Assembly (NCBI RefSeq): GCF_006874475.1
Contig: NZ_VIRM01000015.1
Span: 62,001-126,000 of the forward strand
Length of the DNA: 64,000 bases
Source: Microbispora hainanensis
GTDB taxonomy: Bacteria > Actinomycetota > Actinomycetes > Streptosporangiales > Streptosporangiaceae
Reading direction: 5' to 3'
The stretch's first letter is position 1, and each line of letters begins with the position of its first letter. Below, piece after piece: positions 16,433-27,196 of this stretch. Both the position numbers and the translations under genes were made by a program. The notes beneath the pieces were generated by a model that ran no database searches, was not told the origin of the DNA, and was given only the letters and a program-made list of their open reading frames with translations.

Positions 16433-17269
16433 GTGACTGCCATGAATACCGAACACGCGATCACCTGGTTCGTCACGGGAGCGTCCCGCGGCTTCGGAAA
16501 CGTGTGGACGCGGGCGGCGCTGCGGCGCGGCGACCGGGTCGTCGCGACGGCGCGCGACGTTGCCGCGCTGAAGCCGCTCGCCGACGAGTTCGGCGACGCG
16601 ATCCTCCCGTTGACGCTCGACGTCACCGACCGGGAGGCCGCCTTCGCCGCGGTGGACCGGGGGGCCGAACGCTTCGGCGGGATCGACGTCGTCGTCAACA
16701 ACGCCGGGTACGGCCTTTTCGGAGCGGTGGAGGAGGTCACCGAAGCCCAGGCGAGAGCTCAGCTGGAGACGAACCTGCTCGGCGCGCTCTGGGTCACCCA
16801 GGCCGTGCTGCCCGCAATGCGGGAACGCGGACGGGGCCACATCCTGCAGGTGTCGAGCATCGGCGGCGTCGCCGCGTTTCCCATGCTCGGGCTCTACAAC
16901 GCGTCGAAGTGGGGCCTGGAGGCGTTCAGCGAGTCGCTCGCCCAGGAGGTCGCCCCGTACGGCATCAAGGTGACGATCATCGAGCCCGGCCCCTACGGCA
17001 CCGACTGGAGCGGATCGTCGTCCGTCCACGCCGAGCCGCATCCCGCGTACGAGCACGTCCGGGAGGCCCGCCAGGCCGCCGCGGCGGGCAGGGAACCGAT
17101 CGGCCCCGAGGTCACGGCCGAGGCGGTCCTCTCGGTCGTGGACGCGGAACGGCCCCCGCTGCGCCTGTTCCTGGGGAGTTACTGCCTGCCGATCGCCGAG
17201 CGGGCCTACGCCGGACGCCTGGACACCTGGCGGGAGTGGCGCGCCCTCTCCGAGTCCGCCGACGGGTGA
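16433..17269 (+). CDS. short-chain dehydrogenase/reductase (classical SDR)
   Basis: 278 residues if GTG 16433 is used, or 275 from ATG 16442 (MNTEHAITWFVTGASRGFGN). The cofactor motif is TGASRGFG, NNAGYG follows at the end of strand 4, SSIGG carries the catalytic Ser and YNASK the Tyr-Lys pair. An acidic/basic pattern after strand 2 (VVATARDVAALKPLADEF) suggests NADP(H). The substrate is undetermined. The gene is divergent from the MmyB-type regulator, which probably represses it until a ligand appears. Confidence 0.9.
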   Translation: MTAMNTEHAITWFVTGASRGFGNVWTRAALRRGDRVVATARDVAALKPLADEFGDAILPLTLDVTDREAAFAAVDRGAERFGGIDVVVNNAGYGLFGAVEEVTEAQARAQLETNLLGALWVTQAVLPAMRERGRGHILQVSSIGGVAAFPMLGLYNASKWGLEAFSESLAQEVAPYGIKVTIIEPGPYGTDWSGSSSVHAEPHPAYEHVREARQAAAAGREPIGPEVTAEAVLSVVDAERPPLRLFLGSYCLPIAERAYAGRLDTWREWRALSESADG

Positions 17270-17370
17270 CCCGTTCCGCGGTCCGGCTCTCGGCGCCCGG
17301 CCGGAAGGGGAAACCTCCGGCCGGGCCGCCGGACGCGGCCGATGAAACGCGGAGTTCCGCCGAGGAGGCG

Positions 17371-17383
17371 ATGAAAGTTTCAT
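17371..17383. promoter_or_regulatory. candidate operator upstream of the ROK regulator
   Basis: ATGAAAGTTTCAT is a perfect palindrome with one central base, 137 bases before the ROK gene. A related half (GATGAAAC) lies 30 bases upstream. The surrounding 250-bp gap is otherwise without a gene. The role is inferred from symmetry and position only. Confidence 0.35.
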
Positions 17384-17520
17384 TTCCGGGGTGGTGTCCG
17401 GATCGGACCGGACTTCCTCACAAATCCTTCTCCGAGGAGTGAAGGCGAAAAAAAATTCCGGGCGGCGCCGGACTATGCGTGGGGGACGGATGAGGAGCCG
17501 CCCGATGAGAAACTTGGCTG

Positions 17521-20254
<2,734 letters not shown>

Positions 20255-20266
20255 CGACCACGACTG

Positions 20267-20291
20267 GGGCGCCCGGTGTCGCCGGGCGCCC
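20267..20291 (+). terminator. argG terminator hairpin
   Basis: GGGCGCCCGG and CCGGGCGCCC form a perfect ten-base stem with a five-base loop, 13 bases after the argG stop, followed by TTCG without a long U-tract. Confidence 0.75.
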
Positions 20292-20294
20292 TTC

Positions 20295-20409
20295 GACGTC
20301 ATCAAGCCGGGCCAGGGACGTCCGCAAGCCGGGGACGTCTGCAAGCCGGGCCGGGGATGACCGGCCGGGGGCGTCTGCAAGCCAGACTGGGGGCGTCCGG
20401 AAGCCGGAT
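20295..20409. repeat. degenerate direct repeats between convergent genes
   Basis: About five imperfect copies of a GACGTCTGCAAGCCGGG-like unit at irregular 17-35 base spacing fill the gap between argG and the convergent oxidoreductase. One spacer carries a GGCCGG/CCGGCC hairpin. Function is unknown. Confidence 0.55.
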
Positions 20410-21305
20410 CAGGCGTGGGCGCGGGCGGTGAGGAGCTCGGTGATCCGGGTGAACCCGTCGGCGCCGTGGCCTTCTGCGATGACGCGGCGGGCCCAGCCCT
20501 CGGCCGCGCGCATCACACTCGCGTCGATGCCGTGGGCCTCGGAGGTATGGACGACGTGGGCCATGGACGAGGCTGCCGAGGTGATCGGGTTGCCCTCGCC
20601 GGAAAACCCGCCGCTGTCCACTTCCGCCGCCGCCTCCTCGAAGATGGGCGGCAGGATCGCGCCGATGCCCTTGGCGAACGGCGCCAGCTCCCGCGCGGTG
20701 ACCCCTTCGGCCCGCGCCACCGCCAGCGCGTGCGCGTAGCCCGCCATCGCGGTCCAGAAGACGTCGAGCAACGCGATGTCGTAGGCCGCCGCCCGGCCGA
20801 TCTCCTCGCCCAGATGGGTGTGCGTGCCGCCGAGGGCCTCCAGCACCGGCCGGTGCCGCCGGTAGAGCTCCTCCGGGCCGCTGTGCAGGAACACCGCGGC
20901 CGGGGTGCCGATGGTCGTGGTCGGCGTCATGATCGCGCCGTCGAGATATTCGATGCCGTGCTCGGCGGCCCAGGCCGCGGTGCTCCGGGCGCGGCCGGGC
21001 GTGTCGGCCGTCAGGTTCACGAGCGTGCGTCCCCCGAGCGCGCCGGCGACCGCCTCGCGCCGCACGACGGCGTCCGCCGCGTCGTAGTTCACGACGCAGA
21101 TCACGGTCAGCTCGCTCGCGGCGACAGCCGCCTCCGGTGTGGGAGCGCCGTACGCGCCCCGCTCGGCCAACTGCCGGTCCGTGCCCGGCGTCCGGTTCCA
21201 GACCGTGGTCCGGACGCCGGCGTTCAGGAAGGCCCCGGCCAGGGCCCGGCCCATCGGCCCAAGGCCGAGCACGGTGACGGCAGACTGGTGGGCGTGCTGG
21301 CTCAT
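20409..21305 (-). CDS. NAD(P)-binding imine-reductase-like oxidoreductase
   Basis: A 298-residue protein. The Rossmann start is SAVTVLGLGPMGRALAGAFL with NRTP after strand 2, typical of NADP-dependent beta-hydroxyacid-dehydrogenase/imine-reductase proteins. GAAVFLHSG-like positions and the helix AAYDIALLDVFWTAMAGYAH match the conserved D-x3-LD-x-FW region of imine reductases. Their C-terminal domain swaps between subunits. The catalytic Lys of hydroxyacid dehydrogenases is not at its usual place, favouring the imine-reductase side. It is divergent from a HxlR regulator (51 bases apart), which likely controls it. Confidence 0.8.
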   Translation of the reverse strand: MSQHAHQSAVTVLGLGPMGRALAGAFLNAGVRTTVWNRTPGTDRQLAERGAYGAPTPEAAVAASELTVICVVNYDAADAVVRREAVAGALGGRTLVNLTADTPGRARSTAAWAAEHGIEYLDGAIMTPTTTIGTPAAVFLHSGPEELYRRHRPVLEALGGTHTHLGEEIGRAAAYDIALLDVFWTAMAGYAHALAVARAEGVTARELAPFAKGIGAILPPIFEEAAAEVDSGGFSGEGNPITSAASSMAHVVHTSEAHGIDASVMRAAEGWARRVIAEGHGADGFTRITELLTARAHA

Positions 21306-21355
21306 GTATCGACTCCTGCATGCATGACAGCGAAGGCGCTGAAGGGGATGGAAAG

Positions 21356-21751
21356 GTGACGCGTAGCCGTGCCGGAGACACGAACGTCTGCGGGGTCACC
21401 GCCGCGATCGCCGTGATCGACGGCAAGTGGAAGACGATCCTGCTCTGGCTCCTGGAATCCGCTCCGCGTCGCCCCGGCGAGCTGGTCCGGCGGCTGCCGG
21501 GCCTCACCGAGAAGGTGCTGACTCAGACGCTCAGGGAGATGGAGGCCGACGGGCTGGTGCACCGTGAGGTGCACGACGGCCGCCCGCTGAAGACGGTGTA
21601 CTCACTGACCGATTTCGGCCAGGAGCTCTCCCAGGCGCTGGCGCCGCTGTCCGACTGGGGACATCGCCGCCTGGAGAAGCTGGCCCGGGAGACGCCGTCC
21701 GGGGGGACGCCGTCCGGGGAGGCGCAGGCAGGGCCCCTGCCGGTCTCCTGA
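21356..21751 (+). CDS. HxlR family transcriptional regulator
   Basis: About 131 residues from GTG 21356, chosen because the HxlR core begins soon after (NVCGVTAAIAVIDGKWKTIL). The winged helix is RRPGELVRRLPGLTEKVLTQ then TLREMEADGLVHREVHDGRP, and the Y-S-LTDFG motif follows. The N-terminal Cys of the CGV segment is the usual redox- or electrophile-sensing position in the family. A longer start at ATG 21320 is possible. The C-terminus carries a duplicated TPSG unit. It is divergent from the imine-reductase-like gene. Confidence 0.88.
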   Translation: MTRSRAGDTNVCGVTAAIAVIDGKWKTILLWLLESAPRRPGELVRRLPGLTEKVLTQTLREMEADGLVHREVHDGRPLKTVYSLTDFGQELSQALAPLSDWGHRRLEKLARETPSGGTPSGEAQAGPLPVS

Positions 21752-21981
21752 CACACCGCCGTCACCCCCGTTCCCGCCTGGCATCGGGCCGCCTTCCGGC
21801 TGACCGCAACCAGCTTCACGCCGCTCGGCCCCAGCCGACAAGTACCCACAAAAAGGTGGGTAGGCGGTGAAGCCCCACCGCCACGATCAACGGTTCTTTG
21901 CACAGTGCATACGTGTTCTTTGCCCGGGTAGCTCGGCCCTTGTCCGCGAGGACGAGATCGACCGCCGGAGGGGGAGGCGCG

Positions 21982-23799
21982 GTGGCACTGCGGATCGAGG
22001 ACTACGGGCTGCTCGGCGACCTCCACACGGCCGCGCTGGTGGGACGCGACGGGTCGATCGACTGGCTGTGCCTGCCCCGGTTCGACGCCCCCGCGTGCTT
22101 CGCCGCCCTGCTCGGCGACGAACGGGCGGGGTTCTGGCGCCTGGCCCCCGCGGCGGGCGGGCTCTGCACGCGCCGCCGCTACCGCGGCGACTCCCTCGTC
22201 CTGGAGACGGAGTGGGACACTCCCGAGGGATCCGTACGCGTGATCGATGCGATGCCGCCACGCGGTGAGGCGGCCGACGTGGTGCGCGTCGTGGAGGGGG
22301 TCAGCGGACGTGTGCCGATGCGGATGGCGCTGCGGCTGCGGTTCGACTACGGGCACATCGTGCCCTGGGTGCGGCACCAGGACGGACGGCTCGCGGCGGT
22401 CGCCGGACCGGACGCCGCCTGGCTGAAGACGCCGGTGCCGCTCAGCGGCGAGGACATGACGACCTACGCTGGTTTCGAGGTGGCTGCCGGGCAGCGGGTG
22501 CCGTTCGTGCTGACCTACCGGCACTCGCACGAGCGCATGCCACGTCCGGTGGACGCGGAGAAGGCCCTCGCCGACACGGAGGCGTTCTGGACGTCGTGGA
22601 TGCGCGGCTTCCGATACGAGGGCCGGTGGGAGGAGGCCGTGCGCCGATCACTGGTCGTGCTGAAGGCGCTGACCTACGCGCCGACCGGCGGCATCGTGGC
22701 CGCGGTCACCACTTCGCTGCCGGAACAGCCGGGCGGGCCACGCAACTGGGACTACCGGTTCTGCTGGCTGCGCGACGCGACGTTCACGCTGCAGGCGCTG
22801 CTGGGCACCGGCTTCGTCGCCGAGGCCAGGGCCTGGCGGGAGTGGCTGCTGCGGGCCGTGGCCGGAGACCCGGCCGACCTGCAGATCATGTACGGCATCG
22901 ACGGCACCCGCCGCCTGCCGGAAGACACGCTGGACTGGCTGTCCGGCTACGAGGGCTCGGCCCCGGTGCGGGTGGGCAACGCGGCGTCCGGGCAGTTCCA
23001 GCTCGACGTGTGGGGCGAGGTCCTCGACGGGCTGCACCTGGCGAGGACGGCCGGCATCCACGCCGACGAGCAGGCATGGGACCTGCAAAGGGCGTTGCTG
23101 GACTTCCTGGAAGGCCACTGGGACGACCCGGACAACGGGCTGTGGGAGGTGCGCGGCGACCGCCGCCACTTCGTGCACTCCAAGGTCATGGCGTGGACCG
23201 GCCTGGACCGCGCCGTGCGGGCCGTCGAACGATTCGGCCTGGACGGGCCCGCGGATCGGTGGCGCGCCACCCGCGACAAGATTCACGCCGAGGTGTGCGA
23301 CCGCGGCTACGACGCGGAGCGGCGCACGTTCACCCAGTTCTACGGCTCGAAGGGGCTGGACGCCGCCCTGCTGCTGATCCCCCGGGTGGGGTTCCTGCCG
23401 TGGAACGACCCGCGGGTGGCCGGCACCGTCGAGGCCGTGCGGCGCGAGCTGTGCTCCGACGGGTTCCTGCTGCGCTACGAGCCGCAGGCCGACGGCAACG
23501 TGGACGGCCTTCCCGGCACCGAGGGAGCCTTCGTCACCTGCACGTTCTGGCTCGCCGACGCCCTGTACGGCCTCGGCCGCCACAGGGAGGCGTACGAGCT
23601 GTTCGAACGGCTGCTGAGCCTCCGTAACGACCTCGGGCTGCTGAGCGAGGAGTACGACCCCGGGACCGGGCGGCAGCTCGGCAACACCCCGCAGGCGTTC
23701 AGCCACGTCGGGCTGGTGAACGCCGCCCTTCACCTGTCCGGCGCCCGGCCGGCCGAGCGCACCGCGCACGGCCGCGAACACGTTGGAGGTGAGCGCTGA
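21982..23799 (+). CDS. GH15 glucoamylase/trehalase-type glycoside hydrolase
   Basis: A 605-residue protein from GTG 21982 behind GGGGGAGG. The N-terminal beta domain (1-230) starts RIEDYGLLGDLHTAALVGRD. The catalytic barrel has YAPTGGIVAAVTTSLPEQPG, NWDYRFCWLRDATFTLQALL (substrate-binding WDYR and catalytic-region RD), and ATP-independent active-site blocks QLDVWGEVLDGL and TEGAFVTCTFWLADALYGLG with the second catalytic Glu. No signal peptide is present, so it works inside the cell on maltodextrin or trehalose. Its stop overlaps the start of a sugar dehydrogenase, suggesting released glucose is oxidised directly. Confidence 0.9.
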   Translation: MALRIEDYGLLGDLHTAALVGRDGSIDWLCLPRFDAPACFAALLGDERAGFWRLAPAAGGLCTRRRYRGDSLVLETEWDTPEGSVRVIDAMPPRGEAADVVRVVEGVSGRVPMRMALRLRFDYGHIVPWVRHQDGRLAAVAGPDAAWLKTPVPLSGEDMTTYAGFEVAAGQRVPFVLTYRHSHERMPRPVDAEKALADTEAFWTSWMRGFRYEGRWEEAVRRSLVVLKALTYAPTGGIVAAVTTSLPEQPGGPRNWDYRFCWLRDATFTLQALLGTGFVAEARAWREWLLRAVAGDPADLQIMYGIDGTRRLPEDTLDWLSGYEGSAPVRVGNAASGQFQLDVWGEVLDGLHLARTAGIHADEQAWDLQRALLDFLEGHWDDPDNGLWEVRGDRRHFVHSKVMAWTGLDRAVRAVERFGLDGPADRWRATRDKIHAEVCDRGYDAERRTFTQFYGSKGLDAALLLIPRVGFLPWNDPRVAGTVEAVRRELCSDGFLLRYEPQADGNVDGLPGTEGAFVTCTFWLADALYGLGRHREAYELFERLLSLRNDLGLLSEEYDPGTGRQLGNTPQAFSHVGLVNAALHLSGARPAERTAHGREHVGGER

Positions 23800-24845
23800 T
23801 GCGCGCTCTCACCGTCATTCCGTCGCAGAAGGACTCCCTGGCCGTCACCGAGGTCCCCGATCCGGAGCCGGGCGAGGGGGACCTGCTCGTCGACGGTCTC
23901 GCCGTCGGCGTGTGCGGCACCGACAAGGAGATCTCCGCAGGGGAGTACGGCTGGGCCCCGCCCGGCCGCGAGCGCCTGGTCATCGGCCACGAATCGCTGG
24001 GCAGGGTGCGGCAGGCGCCGTCCGGCAGCGGCTTCGCCCCCGGTGACCTCGTGGTCGGAGTGGTCCGCCGGCCCGACCCGGTGCCGTGCGGCGCCTGCGC
24101 GCACGGGCAGTTCGACATGTGCCGCAACGGCCGTTACACCGAGCGCGGCATCAAGGAACTCGACGGATACGCAAGTCAGAGCTGGGTGGTCGAGCCCGGC
24201 TACGCCGTCGGGCTCGACCCCCGGCTGGCCGACGTCGGAATGCTCCTCGAACCCACCAGCGTCGTCGCCAAGGCCTGGGACGAGGTGGAGAAGGTCGGCG
24301 CCCGGGCCTGGTTCGCGCCGAAGACCGCGCTGGTCACCGGCGCGGGTCCGATCGGCCTGCTCGCGGCCCTGCTCGGCGTGCAGCGCGGGCTGGAGGTGCA
24401 CGTTCTCGACCGGGTCACGGACGGCCCCAAACCGGCCCTCGTACGGGACCTCGGCGCGGTCTACCACGCCGGGGACGCCGCAGAGGTCGCCGCGAAGGTG
24501 CGCCCCGACGTGGTGATCGAGGCGACCGGCGCGGGGCCGGTCATCTTCGCCGTGGCGGCCAACACCGCGCCGTACGGCATCGTATGTCTCACCGGCGTCT
24601 CCTCGGCCGGGCGCCGGATCACGCTCGACGCGGGCAGCCTCAACCGCGACATCGTGCTGGAGAACGACGTGCTCATCGGCTCGGTCAACGCCAACTGCGG
24701 CCACTACGCCACCGCGGCCGACGCCCTGGCCGAGGCGGACCTCGCCTGGCTGAACCGGCTGATCACCCGCAGGGTGCCGCTGGAGTCGTTCCGGGACGCC
24801 TTCACCGCCGGGCCGGAGGACGTCAAGGTCGTCGTCGAGTTGTGA
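23799..24845 (+). CDS. zinc-dependent glucose 1-dehydrogenase-like MDR enzyme
   Basis: A 348-residue protein whose ATG overlaps the GH15 stop (TGATG). The catalytic zinc site is GVCGTDKEISAGEYG with its Cys-Gly-x-Asp-Lys/Glu pattern and VIGHESLGRV. A structural zinc lobe is indicated by DPVPCGACAHGQFDMCRNG, with three Cys. The cofactor domain has VTGAGPIGLLAALLGVQRGL. GIKELDGYAS-WVVEP and the late ENDVLIGSVNANCGHY are characteristic of glucose dehydrogenases of the Thermoplasma/Sulfolobus type. It would oxidise beta-D-glucose to gluconolactone with NAD(P). Coupling with the hydrolase supports sugar release and oxidation as one module. Confidence 0.85.
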   Translation: MRALTVIPSQKDSLAVTEVPDPEPGEGDLLVDGLAVGVCGTDKEISAGEYGWAPPGRERLVIGHESLGRVRQAPSGSGFAPGDLVVGVVRRPDPVPCGACAHGQFDMCRNGRYTERGIKELDGYASQSWVVEPGYAVGLDPRLADVGMLLEPTSVVAKAWDEVEKVGARAWFAPKTALVTGAGPIGLLAALLGVQRGLEVHVLDRVTDGPKPALVRDLGAVYHAGDAAEVAAKVRPDVVIEATGAGPVIFAVAANTAPYGIVCLTGVSSAGRRITLDAGSLNRDIVLENDVLIGSVNANCGHYATAADALAEADLAWLNRLITRRVPLESFRDAFTAGPEDVKVVVEL

Positions 24846-24857
24846 CGGTTCTCCCGC

Positions 24858-25391
24858 TCACAGCACAAAGATCAGCATGGCGGTGAGGCCGAGGGTCGCC
24901 GCCACGAAGCCGGCCGTCCTGGGCTGCCGGGCGGCCTCCCGGCGAGAGGAGACGACCAGCAGGGCGCCCACGGCGAGCGCCGCCACGAGGTGCAGGCCGT
25001 ACCAGACGGGAATGGGCACCCTGGCCAGGAAGGTGCCGGACAGCAGGTCGTCGGCGGACCCGTAGCCGCCGAGTTCGGCGACCGCGGCCAGGCCCAGCAC
25101 CGGGAGCGCGTACCGGAACCGGCCGAGCAGGGCCCAGACGACGGTCCCCAGGCCGAGCAGGATCGCGCAGCGGTGGTGCAGTTGCCGTGCGAGCAGGCCG
25201 CCGTGATCGTCGAAGCTGATGTCGAGGATCGAGTGGTAGGCGGCGCTCATCTGCACGCCTCGCAGCGGCTCGTAGTCGCCGGTGTAGGAGACCGTCTCGC
25301 CGCTGGGCACGTAGGAGAACGCCAGCACGCCGCCGGTGATCAGGAAGGCCGCGAAAAGGTAGATGAGCATCTCACCCATCGCCTGCCTCAT
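24858..25391 (-). CDS. truncated cytochrome-b (QcrB)-like membrane protein
   Basis: About 177 residues from ATG 25391, which follows GGTGA. GTG 25406 and ATG 25379 are alternatives. The first helix and loop copy the start of actinobacterial QcrB: FLITGGVLAFSYVPSGETVS, YEPLRGVQMSAAYHSILDIS, then RQLHHRCAILLGLGTVVWAL with the heme-b His region. Only four to five helices exist and the rest of cytochrome b (quinone site PEWY, second half) is absent, against about 540 residues in real QcrB. It may be a di-heme b561-like electron carrier derived from QcrB, or a stable relic. It lies 12 bases past the convergent dehydrogenase. Confidence 0.6.
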   Translation of the reverse strand: MRQAMGEMLIYLFAAFLITGGVLAFSYVPSGETVSYTGDYEPLRGVQMSAAYHSILDISFDDHGGLLARQLHHRCAILLGLGTVVWALLGRFRYALPVLGLAAVAELGGYGSADDLLSGTFLARVPIPVWYGLHLVAALAVGALLVVSSRREAARQPRTAGFVAATLGLTAMLIFVL

Positions 25392-25427
25392 CCGATTCAC
25401 CGGCACATTTCAGCACATGTGGGTGCC

Positions 25428-26231
25428 TCAGGAGGGCGGAAACAGGTGGACCGCCGCGGCGGGTGTCTCGCGGGTCGTGAACGGAACCGGGCTGAGCGCG
25501 TCGAGGCGATCGGCGAACTCGGCCGCGAGGCCGGTCAGGACCAGCATCCCCGCCGCCGTCTCCGACACGCGCTGTTGCGCCACGATCAGGGCGGTGATGC
25601 CGGTGCTGTCCCAGTAGGTCACCGCGGACAGGTCGATCACCAGCCTCGGCGCCGGTGTGCCGGAGACGAGCTCGCCGACTGCCGCGCCGATCTGGGGGGC
25701 CGCCTGCTCGTCGAGGGCGCCGTCCAGCTCCAGGACGGTGTGCGACTCGAGACGGCGCAGCCGTGGAGTGGCGGACCGGCGTGACGCGGGCCCGGGGAGG
25801 GTGAAATCGGCCGTGGCGAGGGTGCCGTCCGGGCCGGAGCCGATCGTGAACCGGTCCGACAGATAGTGGGCGAGCCACAGCCCGTGCCCGTGCCTGACCG
25901 GCCATTCGGCCGCGTCGTGCCCGGACGTTCCGGGGTCGGCGACCTCGCACCGCAGCACGCCGTCGAGCTGCCGGATCCTCGCCCGTCCGGTTCCCGAGCC
26001 GTGGAAGACCGCGTTGGTGGCGAGCTCGTGGACGGTGAGGACCAGGTCCATGGACCGTCCGTGGGGAAGCCCGGCGTGGACGACGTGGGCTTCCAGCGTC
26101 TCCCGCAGGGGGTAGAGCGACCCGCGGTCGAACGACTGGTCGAGGATCAGCACCGGCGTTCCGGCGTCCCGCCTCTCGCCGCCGGAGCACGAGGCGACGT
26201 GGGTGGCGTGAGAGGTTCCGTCATCGCTCAT
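25428..26231 (-). CDS. RsbW-like anti-sigma kinase domain fused to a STAS domain
   Basis: A 267-residue two-domain protein. Residues 25-145 form an HATPase_c_2 domain: LPHGRSMDLVLTVHELATNA with the N-box, VADPGTSGHDAAEWPV and HGHGLWLAHYLSDRF for the nucleotide lid. Residues 160-260 are a STAS domain (TVLELDGALDEQAAPQIGAA, LVIDLSAVTYWDSTGITALI) with a phosphorylatable Ser or Thr in DST. A kinase and a potential antagonist in one chain implies internal partner switching. Its ATG overlaps the stop of the upstream MEDS-STAS gene by 11 bases, so both are made together. Confidence 0.85.
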   Translation of the reverse strand: MSDDGTSHATHVASCSGGERRDAGTPVLILDQSFDRGSLYPLRETLEAHVVHAGLPHGRSMDLVLTVHELATNAVFHGSGTGRARIRQLDGVLRCEVADPGTSGHDAAEWPVRHGHGLWLAHYLSDRFTIGSGPDGTLATADFTLPGPASRRSATPRLRRLESHTVLELDGALDEQAAPQIGAAVGELVSGTPAPRLVIDLSAVTYWDSTGITALIVAQQRVSETAAGMLVLTGLAAEFADRLDALSPVPFTTRETPAAAVHLFPPS

Positions 26232-27090
26232 GCGTGGTCACCAGGCTGATCCCGGGAATGCCCTGTGCGCCGAGCAGCACGAACCGCGGCGCGATGGCGG
26301 GGTTGCAGCGCAGGACGACCGCACGGGCGGGCGCCAGGCTCCGCGCCACGTCGATGATCGTCCGGGTGCAGGACAGGTCGATGAAGGACAGCTCGGCCAT
26401 GTTGATCGTGACGGGGCCGTCCGTCCTGATCGCCTCGCTCAGCGCCAGGACCAGGGCGTCCTCGGCCGCCCGGTCGATCTGTCCCGCCAGCCGGATTCCG
26501 GGCGGCGCGTACTGGCGGCAGATCCGCAGCAACGGGTCGTCGTAGTAGGTGGCCGCGGTGACCGCCCGCGTGTGAAACGGGGAGACCGAGGCGAGGGTGA
26601 CCGGGTCGAAGCGTTCCCGGTCGTACTGGCACAACACCGACACGCTGCTGTCCGACAGGATCGTGGCGATCTTCTCCTCGAAGGCGGGCAGCTGCTCCAC
26701 GCCGTGGACCGGCCGCAGCGCCCAGCCCATGTCGAGGGCAACCCGTAGTCCCGAGTAGCCCTCGTGCGAGGTCAGCTCCATCTGGGAGCTCAGCCACCCC
26801 ATCGCGTGATCGAGGTCGAAGGTCTGGCCGGACAGCAGGCCCTCCTGAGAGGCGACGACGTCCATCCGGCCGCTCGCGGTGGCGGACTGCACGGCGATCC
26901 CGCGGCGGCTCAGCTCGGCCGCCACTCCCTGCGGCTCCTCGCACAGCCAGACGACGCGCAGTCCTCCCGCGAGCCCGTCCCGTACGAACGCCGCGGTGAG
27001 GTCGAGCAACTCCTCCGGCTCACCGAAGGTCAGGCACGCGTGATCGTTGATCGTCAGATCCGTGATCTGCACCTCAGCACTGACCCTCAC
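26221..27090 (-). CDS. MEDS (DcmR-like sensory) domain protein with C-terminal STAS domain
   Basis: 289 residues from GTG 27090. The N-terminal 180 residues match the MEDS (methanogen/methylotroph DcmR sensory) domain: HACLTFGEPEELLDLTAAFV, VVWLCEEPQGVAAELSRRGI, LRVALDMGWALRPVHGVEQL, SVLCQYDRERFDPVTLASV. The C-terminal part (IRLAGQIDRAAEDALVLALS, VTINMAELSFIDLSCTRTII) is STAS-like, but the usual DSxG is DLSC, so the phosphorylation site is altered. This is a standard actinomycete partner for RsbW-type kinases and probably feeds a signal to the coupled downstream protein. The signal is unknown. Confidence 0.85.
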   Translation of the reverse strand: MRVSAEVQITDLTINDHACLTFGEPEELLDLTAAFVRDGLAGGLRVVWLCEEPQGVAAELSRRGIAVQSATASGRMDVVASQEGLLSGQTFDLDHAMGWLSSQMELTSHEGYSGLRVALDMGWALRPVHGVEQLPAFEEKIATILSDSSVSVLCQYDRERFDPVTLASVSPFHTRAVTAATYYDDPLLRICRQYAPPGIRLAGQIDRAAEDALVLALSEAIRTDGPVTINMAELSFIDLSCTRTIIDVARSLAPARAVVLRCNPAIAPRFVLLGAQGIPGISLVTTHER

Positions 27091-27196
27091 CGCGCCACCA
27101 CCCTCGGGGCGGTCCCCGCCGCCTACTGCCTGATCGGAGTACCCATCCTAGTGACGGGCATTCGTAAAGAATCGGTCTCGGTGTTGGCGCGAGGAG

